Shown here: positions 35,558 to 44,395 of the stretch, in pieces | Numbering within the stretch: the stretch's first letter is position 1 | Layout: each line of letters opens with the position of its first letter | The notes under the pieces: model-generated | The model's database searches: none | What the model saw: only the letters and a program-made list of their open reading frames with translations | Told to the model about the DNA's origin: nothing | From: Acidobacteriota bacterium | Lineage (GTDB): Bacteria; Acidobacteriota; Thermoanaerobaculia; Gp7-AA8 | Assembly (NCBI GenBank): GCA_003223645.1 | Contig: QHVT01000017.1 | Coordinates: 62,001 to 126,000, forward strand | Direction: 5' to 3' | DNA length: 64,000 nt | Translations under genes and position numbers: made by a program

Positions 35558-35620
35558 GCTCATGGGCTCATAGGCTCATGGGCTCTGAGCCTGTGCGCCT
35601 CTGAGCCTGTGCGCCTCGCT
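35556..35620. repeat. 8-bp-unit hairpin (GGCTCATG type), copy 2
   Basis: GGCTCATGGGCTCATAGGCT on the left and GAGCCTGTGCGCCTCTGAGC on the right. It starts at the pilT stop codon and precedes the LodA-like gene. Confidence 0.8.
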
Positions 35621-35715
35621 CCCTCCCTCCTTCCAAAAATCGGCGTATATTCGTCCGCATCTCCCCCATGACGAATACGAAGCCGCGGCGTCCGCGCCGC
35701 AAGAAGGAGAATCCG

Positions 35716-38700
35716 ATGAGCTCCGATCCCAACAAAATCGCGTACTGCCAGATCCATCCCGGCGTCGGCATCGCTCGCCTCGGGAACAGCCCCGATGAGT
35801 TTTTCATCGGACCCGAATCGCCCGGCCACATCGCCAAGGTGACGGACGGCAAGTTCAAGGATTCCGAGGGGCGCATCAAACGCCAGGCTGCGCGCTTCCG
35901 GATCTACGCGTTCAACGCGGACAACGAGGTGATCCGCGAGCTCACCGCGGATCACGCGACGATCCAATGGACCGTGCAGCTCGCGAACAAGAAGGCCTCG
36001 TACGACATGTTCCTCGGCCGCTACTGGGACCTCCAGTACTCGACCTCGAACCTCGGCGGGAAGCATCCGCCGCGCAATCAGATCGTGTCCGATTCCGCGC
36101 AGCGCGCCGGGCTTCTCGACATCACGCCCGCGCCGCAGAGCATCACGGGGCAGAACGCGAAAAGCGATCCGATGATCGGGACCTTCGGCCCGCTCAAGTA
36201 CACCGTCGTCGACGACCGGATGTCGAAGGTCCTGCCCGGCATCCGCTCGGGATTCATCGGCAAGCCGCTGTATCCGTCTTCGCAGGGCGCGCCGTGGCCC
36301 GAGATCAACAAGATGTCGGCGTTCTGGGTCGATCCGGAGATCGCGAGCCCGCCGACCGACTCGCCGAAGCTCGAGGTTACCCTCGGCCAGCTCCGCACCG
36401 ATCCGCACGGACGTCTGCTCGTTCTCGGCGGTCTCGGCGACTCGCGAAGCCTCATCCCCGACAACGAGATCGGCTTCCTCAACCAGGACAGCTACTACGC
36501 CAACAACGACTACTGGTACGACGACACGTCGGACGGACGGGTGAGCGCGGAGGTGACGTTACCTTCCGGCGAGCCGATCGAAGTGCGCGGCGAGTCGTGG
36601 GTCCTCGTGACGCCGCCCAAGTTCGCGCCGCACGCGGAAGTGCTCACGACGCTCTGGGACTGCGCGGAGTACGCCGCGGGCCGGCGCTGGCCGGAGAAGT
36701 ATCCGCCGCACGCGACGATCTCCTTCACGCGCGACATCTACCCGCTCATGCGCCGCATCTCCGAGTACCAGTGGCTGAATCAGTACGCGAACTCGCGGCA
36801 CGGCACGGGCATGCCGTTCGATCTCTTCGATTCCGACCGCTTCGCGTCGATGCACATGCAGCGCGGCCCGGGCGACAAGGCCGCGCGCGAATACGTGTTC
36901 GGCCGCATGCGCCCGCCGCTGCAGGTGATGGAGACGCTCACCCGCAAGAAGTATCCCGACGTGCTCACCGATCCGCGGGCGACGAAGTGGGCGTCGATGG
37001 ACTACATGCCGCAGATGAACGGCGACGGCGGCGCGACGCAGCCGAACACGAACGAAAACGTCGAATCCAACGCGACCACCGGCGGCGTCTACGTCACGTT
37101 CAACGCGCTGATTCCCAGTCAATACGAAGCGCTGCGACGCTGGGCCGCCGGCGACTTCATCGACGATTGGCCGAATGACCTGGACGGCAAGCCGCTCGAT
37201 CCGCGCGCCGGCCTTCCGGCGCCTCCGCTCACCGACGATCTCCCGGCCGCGCAGCAGCCGCGCTCTCTCGACCGCGCCGCGCTCGAACCGTGCGCGGGGG
37301 GCTCGTTCTATCCCGGCATCGAGATCACATATATCTGCATGCAGGAAGACGGAACCACGGAAGAAGGCACGCTCTGGTCGGAGCTCGGACGTTTCGACAC
37401 GAAGAAGCTCTCGCCCGGCGACATCACGAAGCACATGGCGCTGCCGTGGCAGGCCGACTTCTCCGAGTGCCGCTATCGCTGGTGGCCGGCGCAGCGTCCC
37501 GACGACATCGTCAGCGAGGCGCAATACAACGCGGTGCTGGCGTCGTACGATCCGAAGCTCGACGGACCGCTGGCGACGGCGCTTGCGAACCGCGACCTCT
37601 GGACGCGCGATCTTCCGCAGGACGTGCCGCACATCGACAACCAGATGGTCCTCGCCTGGCGCGATCTCGGCTTCATCGTGCCGAAGACGGGGCCGGACGG
37701 CTCGATCGTTTATGTCGAGACCGAGCGTGCGCCATTCGTCGGCGAGAATCTGCGCGATGCGTTCTACCGCCTCATGAACATCAACTCGTATCCCGAGTTC
37801 CTGCCGCAGGCGCGACGTCTCGTCGACGAGTTCCTCAAGCAGGCGGAGATCAATCAGACCGACCCCGAGATCCCGCAGGGATACAGCTTCTTCCCGTACT
37901 CGCCGGAGGCGCTCAACGCGCGGCTGATGCAGACCTACAACGGCCTCGTCACGTCGAACACCACGGCGCTCGCCGATGCGCTCGTGAATTCGACGCGCGA
38001 GCACGAGATCTTCGGACAGGTGCAGATGGCGCCGTTCAATCAGCTCGACGGCACCTGGATTCGCGGCGCGGCGCCTCCCGGCACCGTCGATCAGGCGCGC
38101 AATCTCCTCTTCTCGATTTACATGGACGAGATGGGAGACGGCGTCGATCACCAGAACCACGCCAACGTCTACACCGACATGCTCAAGAGCGTGAACGTGT
38201 ACTTGTACGACATCCGCAGCCGCGACTACGCGTACGACCCGCGCTTCCTCGACTCCGCGTTCGTCGAGCCGGTCTTCCTCCTCGGCATCTCGCAGTTTAC
38301 GGAGCAATACCTGCCGGAGATCTTCGGCATGACGCTCTTTCTCGAGTGGGGCTCCGTCGGACTGCAGGGCGTCGTCGACACGCTCGACGCGTTCGGCATC
38401 GACTCCGCGTACTACAAACTGCACGTCGCCATCGACAACGCCGCCTCGGGACATGGCGCGCTGGCCAAGCAGGCCGTCCAGCTCTATCTCGATCAGGTGC
38501 GTGAAGGCGCGGGCGACGACGCCATGCAGGCGGTCTGGAAACGCATCTGGAACGGCTACGTTGCGTTCGGCACGCTCGGGACTCTGCAGGCCGACATCGC
38601 CAAGTACGCGGCGCCGTCGCTCACGAATCAGATGATCGACATGATCAAGCGGAAGGCGCAGTTCGGCAGCCTCAATCACGGCAACAAGACCGTCGGCTCG

Positions 38701-39483
38701 AACAACCTCAACGACATGTTCTCGCGGCCGTCGATGTTCCTCGACGCGCTCAATGACGCGGGCTACGTCATCCCGGGCGATCCGGAAAACTCGAAGATCA
38801 TGCAGCTCATGAGCTTCACCGGCCCGATGTTCCACGTCTTTACCGACGACGAGCAGACGCTCTGGCGCAACTACATTCTTTCGCTCGCACAGCCGTCGAT
38901 GCCGGAGACGCAGGAGACCGGGATCGAACGAGAGCTGCGCGAACGATGGGATCTCGATCGCGACATGATCAAAGTCATCTCCGTTCTGCGCCAGCGTCAG
39001 AACGGCGTGCCCGCGCACGCGGTGCGGCTCGTCGGGCCGCATCCCGACACCGGCGAGGACGCGACGATGCCGATCACGTGGTGGCTGAACATTCCGGGCA
39101 AGAGCGACAAGGAGATCGCGTACGCGGTGATGTCCGCATTGCGCGAGCCGCAGAACGGCTGGATCACGCCGAGCAACATCGCGCGCAGTCCATTCGTGAC
39201 GAACATGGCCGCGGGGACGAACGCCATGGCGCGTGCGTTCCGCGACGTGGTGCTGGCGAGCAACCGCACGTATCTACAGGTGTTCGCGACCTGGGTGGCG
39301 AAGGATTGTCCGATCGAGGCGGTGACCTACACGACGTTCAAGCAGCAGAAGGAGCTGGCGAAAGGAAAGCTCACGATCCGCGCGGCGGCGGCCATCCCGC
39401 AAATGGAGATCGTGCCGATCCCCGTGATCGCCCCGCCGGCGAAGCGCCACAAGCGGCTCTTCGGCATGGGCAACGTGCACTGA
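35716..39483 (+). CDS. LodA-like quinocofactor oxidase fused to a haem-oxygenase-like diiron domain
   Basis: A 1255-residue protein, far longer than LodA/GoxA enzymes (about 700-800). The first about 640 residues are LodA-like: HPGVGIARLGNSPDEFFIGP at the start, PCAGGSFYPGIEITYI with Cys526, MALPWQADFSEC, and WWPAQRPDD with Trp589/Trp590. The Cys-Trp spacing matches that of the cysteine tryptophylquinone pair in LodA. Residues about 780-930 resemble haem-oxygenase-like diiron enzymes: Glu805, His812 and His815 (DEMGDGVDHQNH), then His903, Asp907 and His913 (HVAIDNAASGHG). The last about 190 residues are unassigned. ATG 35716 has AAGGAG 8 nt upstream. No lodB-like maturation gene is nearby. 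No signal peptide is seen. Confidence 0.75.
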   Translation: MSSDPNKIAYCQIHPGVGIARLGNSPDEFFIGPESPGHIAKVTDGKFKDSEGRIKRQAARFRIYAFNADNEVIRELTADHATIQWTVQLANKKASYDMFLGRYWDLQYSTSNLGGKHPPRNQIVSDSAQRAGLLDITPAPQSITGQNAKSDPMIGTFGPLKYTVVDDRMSKVLPGIRSGFIGKPLYPSSQGAPWPEINKMSAFWVDPEIASPPTDSPKLEVTLGQLRTDPHGRLLVLGGLGDSRSLIPDNEIGFLNQDSYYANNDYWYDDTSDGRVSAEVTLPSGEPIEVRGESWVLVTPPKFAPHAEVLTTLWDCAEYAAGRRWPEKYPPHATISFTRDIYPLMRRISEYQWLNQYANSRHGTGMPFDLFDSDRFASMHMQRGPGDKAAREYVFGRMRPPLQVMETLTRKKYPDVLTDPRATKWASMDYMPQMNGDGGATQPNTNENVESNATTGGVYVTFNALIPSQYEALRRWAAGDFIDDWPNDLDGKPLDPRAGLPAPPLTDDLPAAQQPRSLDRAALEPCAGGSFYPGIEITYICMQEDGTTEEGTLWSELGRFDTKKLSPGDITKHMALPWQADFSECRYRWWPAQRPDDIVSEAQYNAVLASYDPKLDGPLATALANRDLWTRDLPQDVPHIDNQMVLAWRDLGFIVPKTGPDGSIVYVETERAPFVGENLRDAFYRLMNINSYPEFLPQARRLVDEFLKQAEINQTDPEIPQGYSFFPYSPEALNARLMQTYNGLVTSNTTALADALVNSTREHEIFGQVQMAPFNQLDGTWIRGAAPPGTVDQARNLLFSIYMDEMGDGVDHQNHANVYTDMLKSVNVYLYDIRSRDYAYDPRFLDSAFVEPVFLLGISQFTEQYLPEIFGMTLFLEWGSVGLQGVVDTLDAFGIDSAYYKLHVAIDNAASGHGALAKQAVQLYLDQVREGAGDDAMQAVWKRIWNGYVAFGTLGTLQADIAKYAAPSLTNQMIDMIKRKAQFGSLNHGNKTVGSNNLNDMFSRPSMFLDALNDAGYVIPGDPENSKIMQLMSFTGPMFHVFTDDEQTLWRNYILSLAQPSMPETQETGIERELRERWDLDRDMIKVISVLRQRQNGVPAHAVRLVGPHPDTGEDATMPITWWLNIPGKSDKEIAYAVMSALREPQNGWITPSNIARSPFVTNMAAGTNAMARAFRDVVLASNRTYLQVFATWVAKDCPIEAVTYTTFKQQKELAKGKLTIRAAAAIPQMEIVPIPVIAPPAKRHKRLFGMGNVH

Positions 39484-39491
39484 CTAAACCT

Positions 39492-39562
39492 GTGGAGCGG
39501 CGGCCGCTTCGGCCGCCGGTTTGTCGCGAAAATTCGGCGGCCGAGAGCGGCCGCCGCTCCAC
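39492..39562. repeat. GTGGAGCGGCGGCC palindrome
   Basis: GTGGAGCGGCGGCCGC on the left and GCGGCCGCCGCTCCAC on the right, each with an inner GGCCGCC/GGCGGCC pairing. It lies 9 bp past the LodA-like gene and is related to the element at 48561-48624. Confidence 0.8.
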
Positions 39563-39646
39563 AGCTACAACGGCGTCAGCATCGCCATGATCTCTCTCTC
39601 CTTTTTGGGACCTGCGAAGGCGCTGATTTACGGCATGACGAACTGC

Positions 39647-39731
39647 AGGCTCAAAAGGCTCAAGGGCTCAGAGGCTCAGAGGCTCAAAGGAAAGATGCTA
39701 TGAGCCTGTGCGCCCATGAGCCTATGAGCCT
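39647..39731. repeat. 8-bp-unit hairpin (GGCTCA type), copy 3
   Basis: Units of GGCTCAAA/GGCTCAGA on the left and TGAGCCTGTGCGCCCATGAG on the right. The arms are degenerate. The right end abuts the TAGAAT box of cheB. Confidence 0.75.
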
Positions 39732-39736
39732 AGAAT
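39731..39736 (+). promoter_or_regulatory. Leaderless -10 element (TAGAAT) for cheB
   Basis: TAGAAT ends 7 nt before the GTG start at 39744, directly next to the right arm of a GGCTCA repeat. Confidence 0.6.
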
Positions 39737-39743
39737 TCCCGCG

Positions 39744-40796
39744 GTGTCGTCCGCTCCTCCTCCGATCCGCGCCGTGGTCATCGACGATTCGGCATACAAC
39801 CGCGTGACGCTCACGCGCATGCTCGAATCCGATCCGCGCATTCGCGTCGTTGCGACTGCCGTCAACGGAGAGGACGGGATCAAGCAGGTGATGAAGCACA
39901 AGCCCGACGTCATCACGCTCGATCTCGAGATGCCGATCATGGACGGCTTCGCCTTTCTGCGCTGGCTGATGGTCAATCTTCCGACGGCAGTCATCGCCGT
40001 GTCGTCGCGCGCGAGCGATCGCAGCGTGTTCAAGGCGCTGGAGCTCGGCGCGCTCGACTTCATCGCCAAGCCCGGCGGACGTGTGTCGCCGCGGCTCGAA
40101 GAGATCCAGCAGGATTTGATCGCGAAGGTGATGCAGGTCGCCGAGCTGCGGATGGAGAACCTTCGCAAGCGCGTGCAGGAAGAAGTGCCGCACGCGGAAG
40201 GCGGCGCGCCGCTTCCGCTGGGTCCGCGCGCGATCGATCTCGTCGCCATCGGATGCTCGACCGGCGGACCACCGGCGCTGCAGCATCTCTTTCAGTCGAT
40301 GCCCGTGCTTCCCGTGCCGTTCGTCGTCGCGCAGCACATGCCGTCGACGTTCACGCGCCTCTTCGCCGAGAGAGTCAACAAGTTGACCGACTTCGAAGTG
40401 AAGGAGGCGACCGACGGCGAGATCCTGATTCCCGGCACGGTCTACATCGCGCCGGGCGGGATGCAGAGCGAAGTGCGGCGCCTGAACGAAGGTTTGCAGA
40501 TTCGTGTATTCCCCGCGTCGCCGAAAGATCTCTACGCGCCCTCGGTCGATCGTCTCTTCCAAACCGCCGGCGAAGCGTGCGGCGAGCGGATCGTGGCCGT
40601 GATCATGACGGGCATGGGCGATGACGGATCCGAGGCGATCCGCGAAATCCACGCGCGCGGAGGCAAGACCATCGCCGAGTCAGAGGAGAGCGCGATCATC
40701 TTCGGCATGCCCGCCGAGGCCATCAAAACGGGCGCGATCGACGAAGTGCTGCCGCTCGCGGAGATACCTGCGGCGATCCGGAAGTTATGCGCATAG
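39744..40796 (+). CDS. cheB: Chemotaxis protein-glutamate methylesterase/deamidase CheB
   Basis: A 350-residue CheB. The receiver domain has Asp60 (ITLDLEMPIMDGF) and the C-terminal methylesterase has the Ser in AIGCSTGGPPAL, His in VAQHMPSTFTRLF and Asp in MTGMGDDGSEA. It demethylates receptor glutamates after phosphorylation by CheA, in balance with CheR. The GTG start is supported by the TAGAAT box; the message is probably leaderless. About 10 kb of accessory genes and pilT separate it from cheR. Confidence 0.95.
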   Translation: MSSAPPPIRAVVIDDSAYNRVTLTRMLESDPRIRVVATAVNGEDGIKQVMKHKPDVITLDLEMPIMDGFAFLRWLMVNLPTAVIAVSSRASDRSVFKALELGALDFIAKPGGRVSPRLEEIQQDLIAKVMQVAELRMENLRKRVQEEVPHAEGGAPLPLGPRAIDLVAIGCSTGGPPALQHLFQSMPVLPVPFVVAQHMPSTFTRLFAERVNKLTDFEVKEATDGEILIPGTVYIAPGGMQSEVRRLNEGLQIRVFPASPKDLYAPSVDRLFQTAGEACGERIVAVIMTGMGDDGSEAIREIHARGGKTIAESEESAIIFGMPAEAIKTGAIDEVLPLAEIPAAIRKLCA

Positions 40797-40848
40797 CAAC
40801 TGTGCTACATTCAATCGTCTTGCGGGTCCGGGCAGGAAAGTCCACAGC

Positions 40849-41649
40849 ATGAGCGAAGATCGCGGAGAAAAGTTTCTCGAACTGTTCAACAAGGGGAAGG
40901 AGTTCACCGAAGAGCTCCTCCGCGAGAACCAGCGTCTTCGCTTTCGCATCGCCTCGCTCGAATCGGACCATCCTTCGCCCGAAGAAGTCTCGCGGATGAA
41001 GGAACAGATCGCGCAGCTGGGCGAGGAAAATCGCCGCCTCCAGCAGCGCTTTCGCGAAGTCGAAGAAGAGAACAAAGACTTCGCCGTCCGCTACATCGAG
41101 ATCGAAGAGCAGAACAACAATCTCGCGAATCTCTACGTCGCGAGCTACCAGCTGCACTCGACGCTCGACTTCCGCGAAGTGATCCAGATCGTTCAGGAGA
41201 TCGTGATCAATCTCATCGGTGCGGAGGCGTTCGCGATCCTGCTGCTCGACGAGAAGACGAACGAGCTGAAGACGATCGCCTACGAAGGCGACGACGTGAT
41301 GCCGGGCATCGAGCAGATCTCGACGCGCCTCGGCGAAGGCGTTCTCGGCAACGTTGCGAAGACAGGGGAGAGCTACTACGTCAATCAGGACGTCGAGGGC
41401 GGCGCGATCACGATCGAGAAGCCGCTCGCGGCGGTGCCGCTCAAAATCAAGGAGCATGTGATCGGTCTCATCGTGATCTACAGGCTCCTGCAGCAGAAGG
41501 ACGCGTTCTCGGCGGTCGACTACGAGCTCTTCTCGCTGCTCGCCGCGCATGCCGCGACGGCGATTTTCTCATCCAAGCTGTATTCGCAGTCCGAACGGAA
41601 ACTGAACACGATCCAAAGTTTCCTCGATCTGCTCACCACGACGAGTTAG
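40849..41649 (+). CDS. Coiled-coil GAF-domain protein
   Basis: A 266-residue cytoplasmic protein. Residues about 15-90 are a long coiled coil rich in Glu, Arg and Leu (LRENQRLRFRIASLESDHPS; QIAQLGEENRRLQQRFREVE). Residues about 100-255 are a GAF domain (LHSTLDFREVIQIVQEIVIN; AFAILLLDEKTNELKTIAYE). No output domain follows, so it is probably a ligand-sensing adaptor. The ATG at 40849 follows CAGGAAAG. The next gene is a receiver protein, 16 bp away, suggesting a functional pair within the chemosensory cluster. Confidence 0.82.
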   Translation: MSEDRGEKFLELFNKGKEFTEELLRENQRLRFRIASLESDHPSPEEVSRMKEQIAQLGEENRRLQQRFREVEEENKDFAVRYIEIEEQNNNLANLYVASYQLHSTLDFREVIQIVQEIVINLIGAEAFAILLLDEKTNELKTIAYEGDDVMPGIEQISTRLGEGVLGNVAKTGESYYVNQDVEGGAITIEKPLAAVPLKIKEHVIGLIVIYRLLQQKDAFSAVDYELFSLLAAHAATAIFSSKLYSQSERKLNTIQSFLDLLTTTS

Positions 41650-41665
41650 GGGAGAGTAAGAGCCC

Positions 41666-42049
41666 GTGGCGATGGAGAACGCGAATTTCCTGGTCGTCGA
41701 AGACTCGCCGACCATGCGCCAGTTGATCTCGTTTTCCTTGAAGCGATTCAAGAACGCGAAGATCATCGAAGCCGTCGACGGCGTCGACGCGCTGAAGAAG
41801 TTGTCGGGGCCCGAGAAGATCGACCTGATCCTCACCGACATCAACATGCCAGTGATGGATGGGCTGAAGCTGGTCTCGCTCGTGCGCCAGAACGCGCAGC
41901 TGAAGAACATCCCGATCATCATCATCACGACCGAGGGAGCGGAGGAGGATCGCGAGCGCGGCCTCGCCCTCGGCGCGAACGCCTACATCAGCAAGCCGAT
42001 CCAGTCGTCGCACCTGATCAAGACGATTTCGGAGCTGCTCTCGGTTTGA
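41666..42049 (+). CDS. CheY-like response regulator (second)
   Basis: A 127-residue receiver with the acidic pair at Glu12-Asp13, phosphoacceptor Asp58 (ILTDINMPVMDGL), Thr in IIITTEGAEED and Lys in YISKPIQSSHLI. All signalling residues are present. GGGGAG precedes the GTG at 41666; ATG 41672 is an alternative. It lies at the end of the chemosensory cluster, next to a GAF protein. Confidence 0.9.
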   Translation: MAMENANFLVVEDSPTMRQLISFSLKRFKNAKIIEAVDGVDALKKLSGPEKIDLILTDINMPVMDGLKLVSLVRQNAQLKNIPIIIITTEGAEEDRERGLALGANAYISKPIQSSHLIKTISELLSV

Positions 42050-42053
42050 TCTT

Positions 42054-42116
42054 GTGGAGGACAGGCAATCCTGCCTGTCTCCGTGATCAGGACAGGCAGG
42101 ATTGCCTATCTTCCAC
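42054..42116. repeat. GTGGAGGACAGGCA palindrome, intergenic copy
   Basis: GTGGAGGACAGGCAATCCTG on the left and the complementary GACAGGCAGGATTGCC ... TTCCAC on the right. It is the intact form of the element found inside the DUF4388 gene at 18678-18741. Placed between convergent genes, it could also act as a terminator stem, although no T run follows. Confidence 0.88.
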
Positions 42117-42697
42117 TACTTCCTCTTTGTCGGAATCATGCCCCGAATCTGCCGCGCATTCGCCGAATCCTCGATCAACGTCGCCAGCCGCCGCTCGCGC
42201 GTCTCTTCTTTCTTCGCGCTGACCACCCAGTGCGTGGTCACGCGGCGGTACCACGGCGGCTGTTCGCTCCACCACTGCCACGCTTTCTTGTTCTTCTGGA
42301 ATCGCGCGAGCATCTCCGCGGGAAATTCTTTCGGTGCGTTTTCGTACGAATAGATCGCTGATTTTTTCTCGTCGCGCGCTGCGAAGGCTTTGCGGCCGGC
42401 GTCGGTCATGAGCCCGAGCTTCTCCAGCTCTGCGACGCGCTTGATGTTGATGGCGCTCCAGATGCTCCCGCGGCGTCGCGGCGTGAAGCGAATCGTGTAG
42501 CTCTCGTCGTCGATGCGCTTGCGCACGCCGTCGATCCAGCCGTAGCTCAGCGCGCAGTCGACCGACTCCGGCCAGGTGATCGATTTCCGTCCCGATCCGC
42601 GTTTGTAGAAGCCGACCAGCAGCTCATCCGCTTTGTCGTAATTCTTCACCAGCCATTTTCGGAACGCCTGCGGCGTCTCAAAGAAGGTAGGATTCAT
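42116..42697 (-). CDS. YdeI/OmpD-associated family protein
   Basis: A 193-residue protein matching the YdeI family: FFETPQAFRKWLVKNYDKAD at the start, YGWIDGVRKRIDDESYTIRF and RRRGSIWSAINIKRVAELEK in the middle, and WWSEQPPWYRRVTTHWVVSA near the end. Family members are small cytoplasmic proteins of unclear function, sometimes linked to stress or bacteriocin tolerance. It is convergent with the chemosensory cluster and divergent from the radical SAM gene. Confidence 0.85.
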   Translation of the reverse strand: MNPTFFETPQAFRKWLVKNYDKADELLVGFYKRGSGRKSITWPESVDCALSYGWIDGVRKRIDDESYTIRFTPRRRGSIWSAINIKRVAELEKLGLMTDAGRKAFAARDEKKSAIYSYENAPKEFPAEMLARFQKNKKAWQWWSEQPPWYRRVTTHWVVSAKKEETRERRLATLIEDSANARQIRGMIPTKRK

Positions 42698-42708
42698 TGC
42701 ACTCCATC

Positions 42709-44265
42709 ATGCCGGGTCCGGTGCTTCGAGTCATCATCCTCAAGCCGGGCAAGTATGACGTCGACGGAAGCGTGCAGCGTTTCCGCCGCGGCTTCATGCC
42801 CAACAGTACCGTTGTGTACCTGGCGAGCCTGACGCCGAAGGAGATCGACGGCGCGAAGATCGAGGTCACGACGATCGACGAGTACGTCTACGACGATCTC
42901 GATTACCTCCATCTTCTGACGCGCGATCCGAACCGGCGCACGCTCGTCGCGTTTGCCGGAGTGCAGAGCCATCAGTTCCATCGCGCGCTCGATCTCGCGG
43001 CGTTCGCCCGCTCGCGCGGCGTCGAGAACGCGATCATCGGCGGACCGCATCCGATGACCTGCGACACGTCGGAGCTGCACGGACGCGGCGTGAGTTTTTG
43101 TCTGTCGGAGGCGGAGAGCGTGTGGGAGCAGATCCTGCGCGACGCGCTGGCGGGCGAGCTTGCGCCGGTGTACGGCGGCGACGCGCGATGGGCGTCGGTC
43201 CTCGATCCGCCGGTGCTCGTGCCGCCGAGCAAGCGCAATCTCGAGCGCTACGCCGTGCGCATGCTCGGCATCTATCCCGCGCGCGGATGTCCGTACACGT
43301 GCAACTTCTGTTCGGTGATCAAGATCGCGGGGCGGCAGGTGAGGAGTCAGCCGGTCGCGACGACGATCGCGAGTCTGAAAGCGGCGAAGGCCGCGGGCGT
43401 GAAGTCGGTGCTCTTCACGTCCGACAACTTCAATAAATACTCCGAGGTGCGGCAGCTGCTCGAGGCGATGATCGAGGAGAAGATCGAGCTGCCGTTCTTC
43501 TGTCAGTGCGACACGCAGATCGCGAGGCAGGAAGATCTCATCGAGCTGATGGGACGCGCGGGATGCTTCCAGATTTTCGTCGGCGTCGAGTCGTTCTCAC
43601 GCTCGGTGCTGCTCGCGGCGCACAAGTTTCAAAACCATCCCGACACCTACGGACGCATCGTCGAGATGTGCCGCAGGAATCGGATCAGCTCTCACTTCTC
43701 GAACATCATCGGATTCCCGACCGACACGCGCGAAGACGTCCTCGAACATCTGCGTCGATTGCGCGAGCTGCGTCCCGACATCGCGTCGTTTTACATCCTC
43801 ACGCCCATCCCGGGAACAGACCAGTACGAAGAGTTTCTCGATCAGGGACTGATCACCGTCGACAATCTCGATCGGCTCGACGGCACGCTGCCGACGTGGC
43901 GTCATCCAAACTTCTCGAGCAACGAGCTGATGGACCTGCTGATCCACTGCTATCGTGAGTTTGCGAACACGAAAGACGTGATCGCGAAAATCGCGCGCCA
44001 CGTGTTCTCGCGCTGGAGCTACCGCACCAGCGTCGATCTCTACACGGTCCTCGGATACGCGCTGCTGCAGCGTTCGTCGGTGAAACAGCGCATCCATCCG
44101 ATGAACGGCGGCAGCGGACGCGTTCGCCTCGACACCGCGTCCGATTACGCGCATCTGCGCCGCGAATACTTCGGCGTCGACCTCGTGCCGCTGCCGCACA
44201 TGCTGCACCTCTCGGCGGGCGATGAAGCCATCAATCGGAGCGCCAAACTGCAGCCGTCATCCTGA
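42709..44265 (+). CDS. B12-binding-type radical SAM protein
   Basis: A 518-residue enzyme. The N-terminal about 150 residues look like a cobalamin-binding Rossmann domain (VAFAGVQSHQFHRALDLAAF; ENAIIGGPHPMT). Cys194, Cys198 and Cys201 in RGCPYTCNFCSV bind the [4Fe-4S] cluster of the radical SAM core, which continues to about residue 400 (SVLFTSDNFNKYSEVRQLLE; IFVGVESFSRSVLLAAHKFQ). The substrate is unknown; such enzymes often act in methylation or in hopanoid or lipid modification. The stop codon and the last residues (QPSS) lie in the left arm of a palindromic repeat. ATG 42709 is preferred over TTG 42697. Confidence 0.8.
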   Translation: MPGPVLRVIILKPGKYDVDGSVQRFRRGFMPNSTVVYLASLTPKEIDGAKIEVTTIDEYVYDDLDYLHLLTRDPNRRTLVAFAGVQSHQFHRALDLAAFARSRGVENAIIGGPHPMTCDTSELHGRGVSFCLSEAESVWEQILRDALAGELAPVYGGDARWASVLDPPVLVPPSKRNLERYAVRMLGIYPARGCPYTCNFCSVIKIAGRQVRSQPVATTIASLKAAKAAGVKSVLFTSDNFNKYSEVRQLLEAMIEEKIELPFFCQCDTQIARQEDLIELMGRAGCFQIFVGVESFSRSVLLAAHKFQNHPDTYGRIVEMCRRNRISSHFSNIIGFPTDTREDVLEHLRRLRELRPDIASFYILTPIPGTDQYEEFLDQGLITVDNLDRLDGTLPTWRHPNFSSNELMDLLIHCYREFANTKDVIAKIARHVFSRWSYRTSVDLYTVLGYALLQRSSVKQRIHPMNGGSGRVRLDTASDYAHLRREYFGVDLVPLPHMLHLSAGDEAINRSAKLQPSS

Positions 44266-44354
44266 GTCGGCGAAGCGCGACGAAGGATCTCGAAATGCGA
44301 AACGCCTGCAATTTTGAGATCCTTCGGCGTCTACGCGCCTCAGGATGACGGCTG
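44251..44354. repeat. TCATCCTGAG-type palindrome overlapping two genes' edges
   Basis: CAGCCGTCATCCTGAG at the left and CTCAGGATGACGGCTG at the right are perfect complements. Inner GGATCTCG and GAGATCC blocks also pair. The left arm holds the stop codon of the radical SAM gene. It is related to the TCATCCCGAGC elements at 15823-15917 and 60914-61015. Confidence 0.85.
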
Positions 44355-44379
44355 CGAATTTCACGCTTGACCGGTACGT

Positions 44380-44385
44380 TACACT
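44380..44385 (+). promoter_or_regulatory. Leaderless -10 element (TACACT) for the polyferredoxin gene
   Basis: TACACT ends 10 nt before the ATG at 44396. TTGACC begins at 44368, too close for a standard -35. Confidence 0.5.
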
Positions 44386-44395
44386 GACCGACCAA

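Noticed and set aside
36559-39042. 827-residue minus-strand frame opposite the LodA-like gene
   Set aside because: It is an antisense shadow of high-GC coding DNA: Arg/Val/Asp-rich, with no domain and no start signal.
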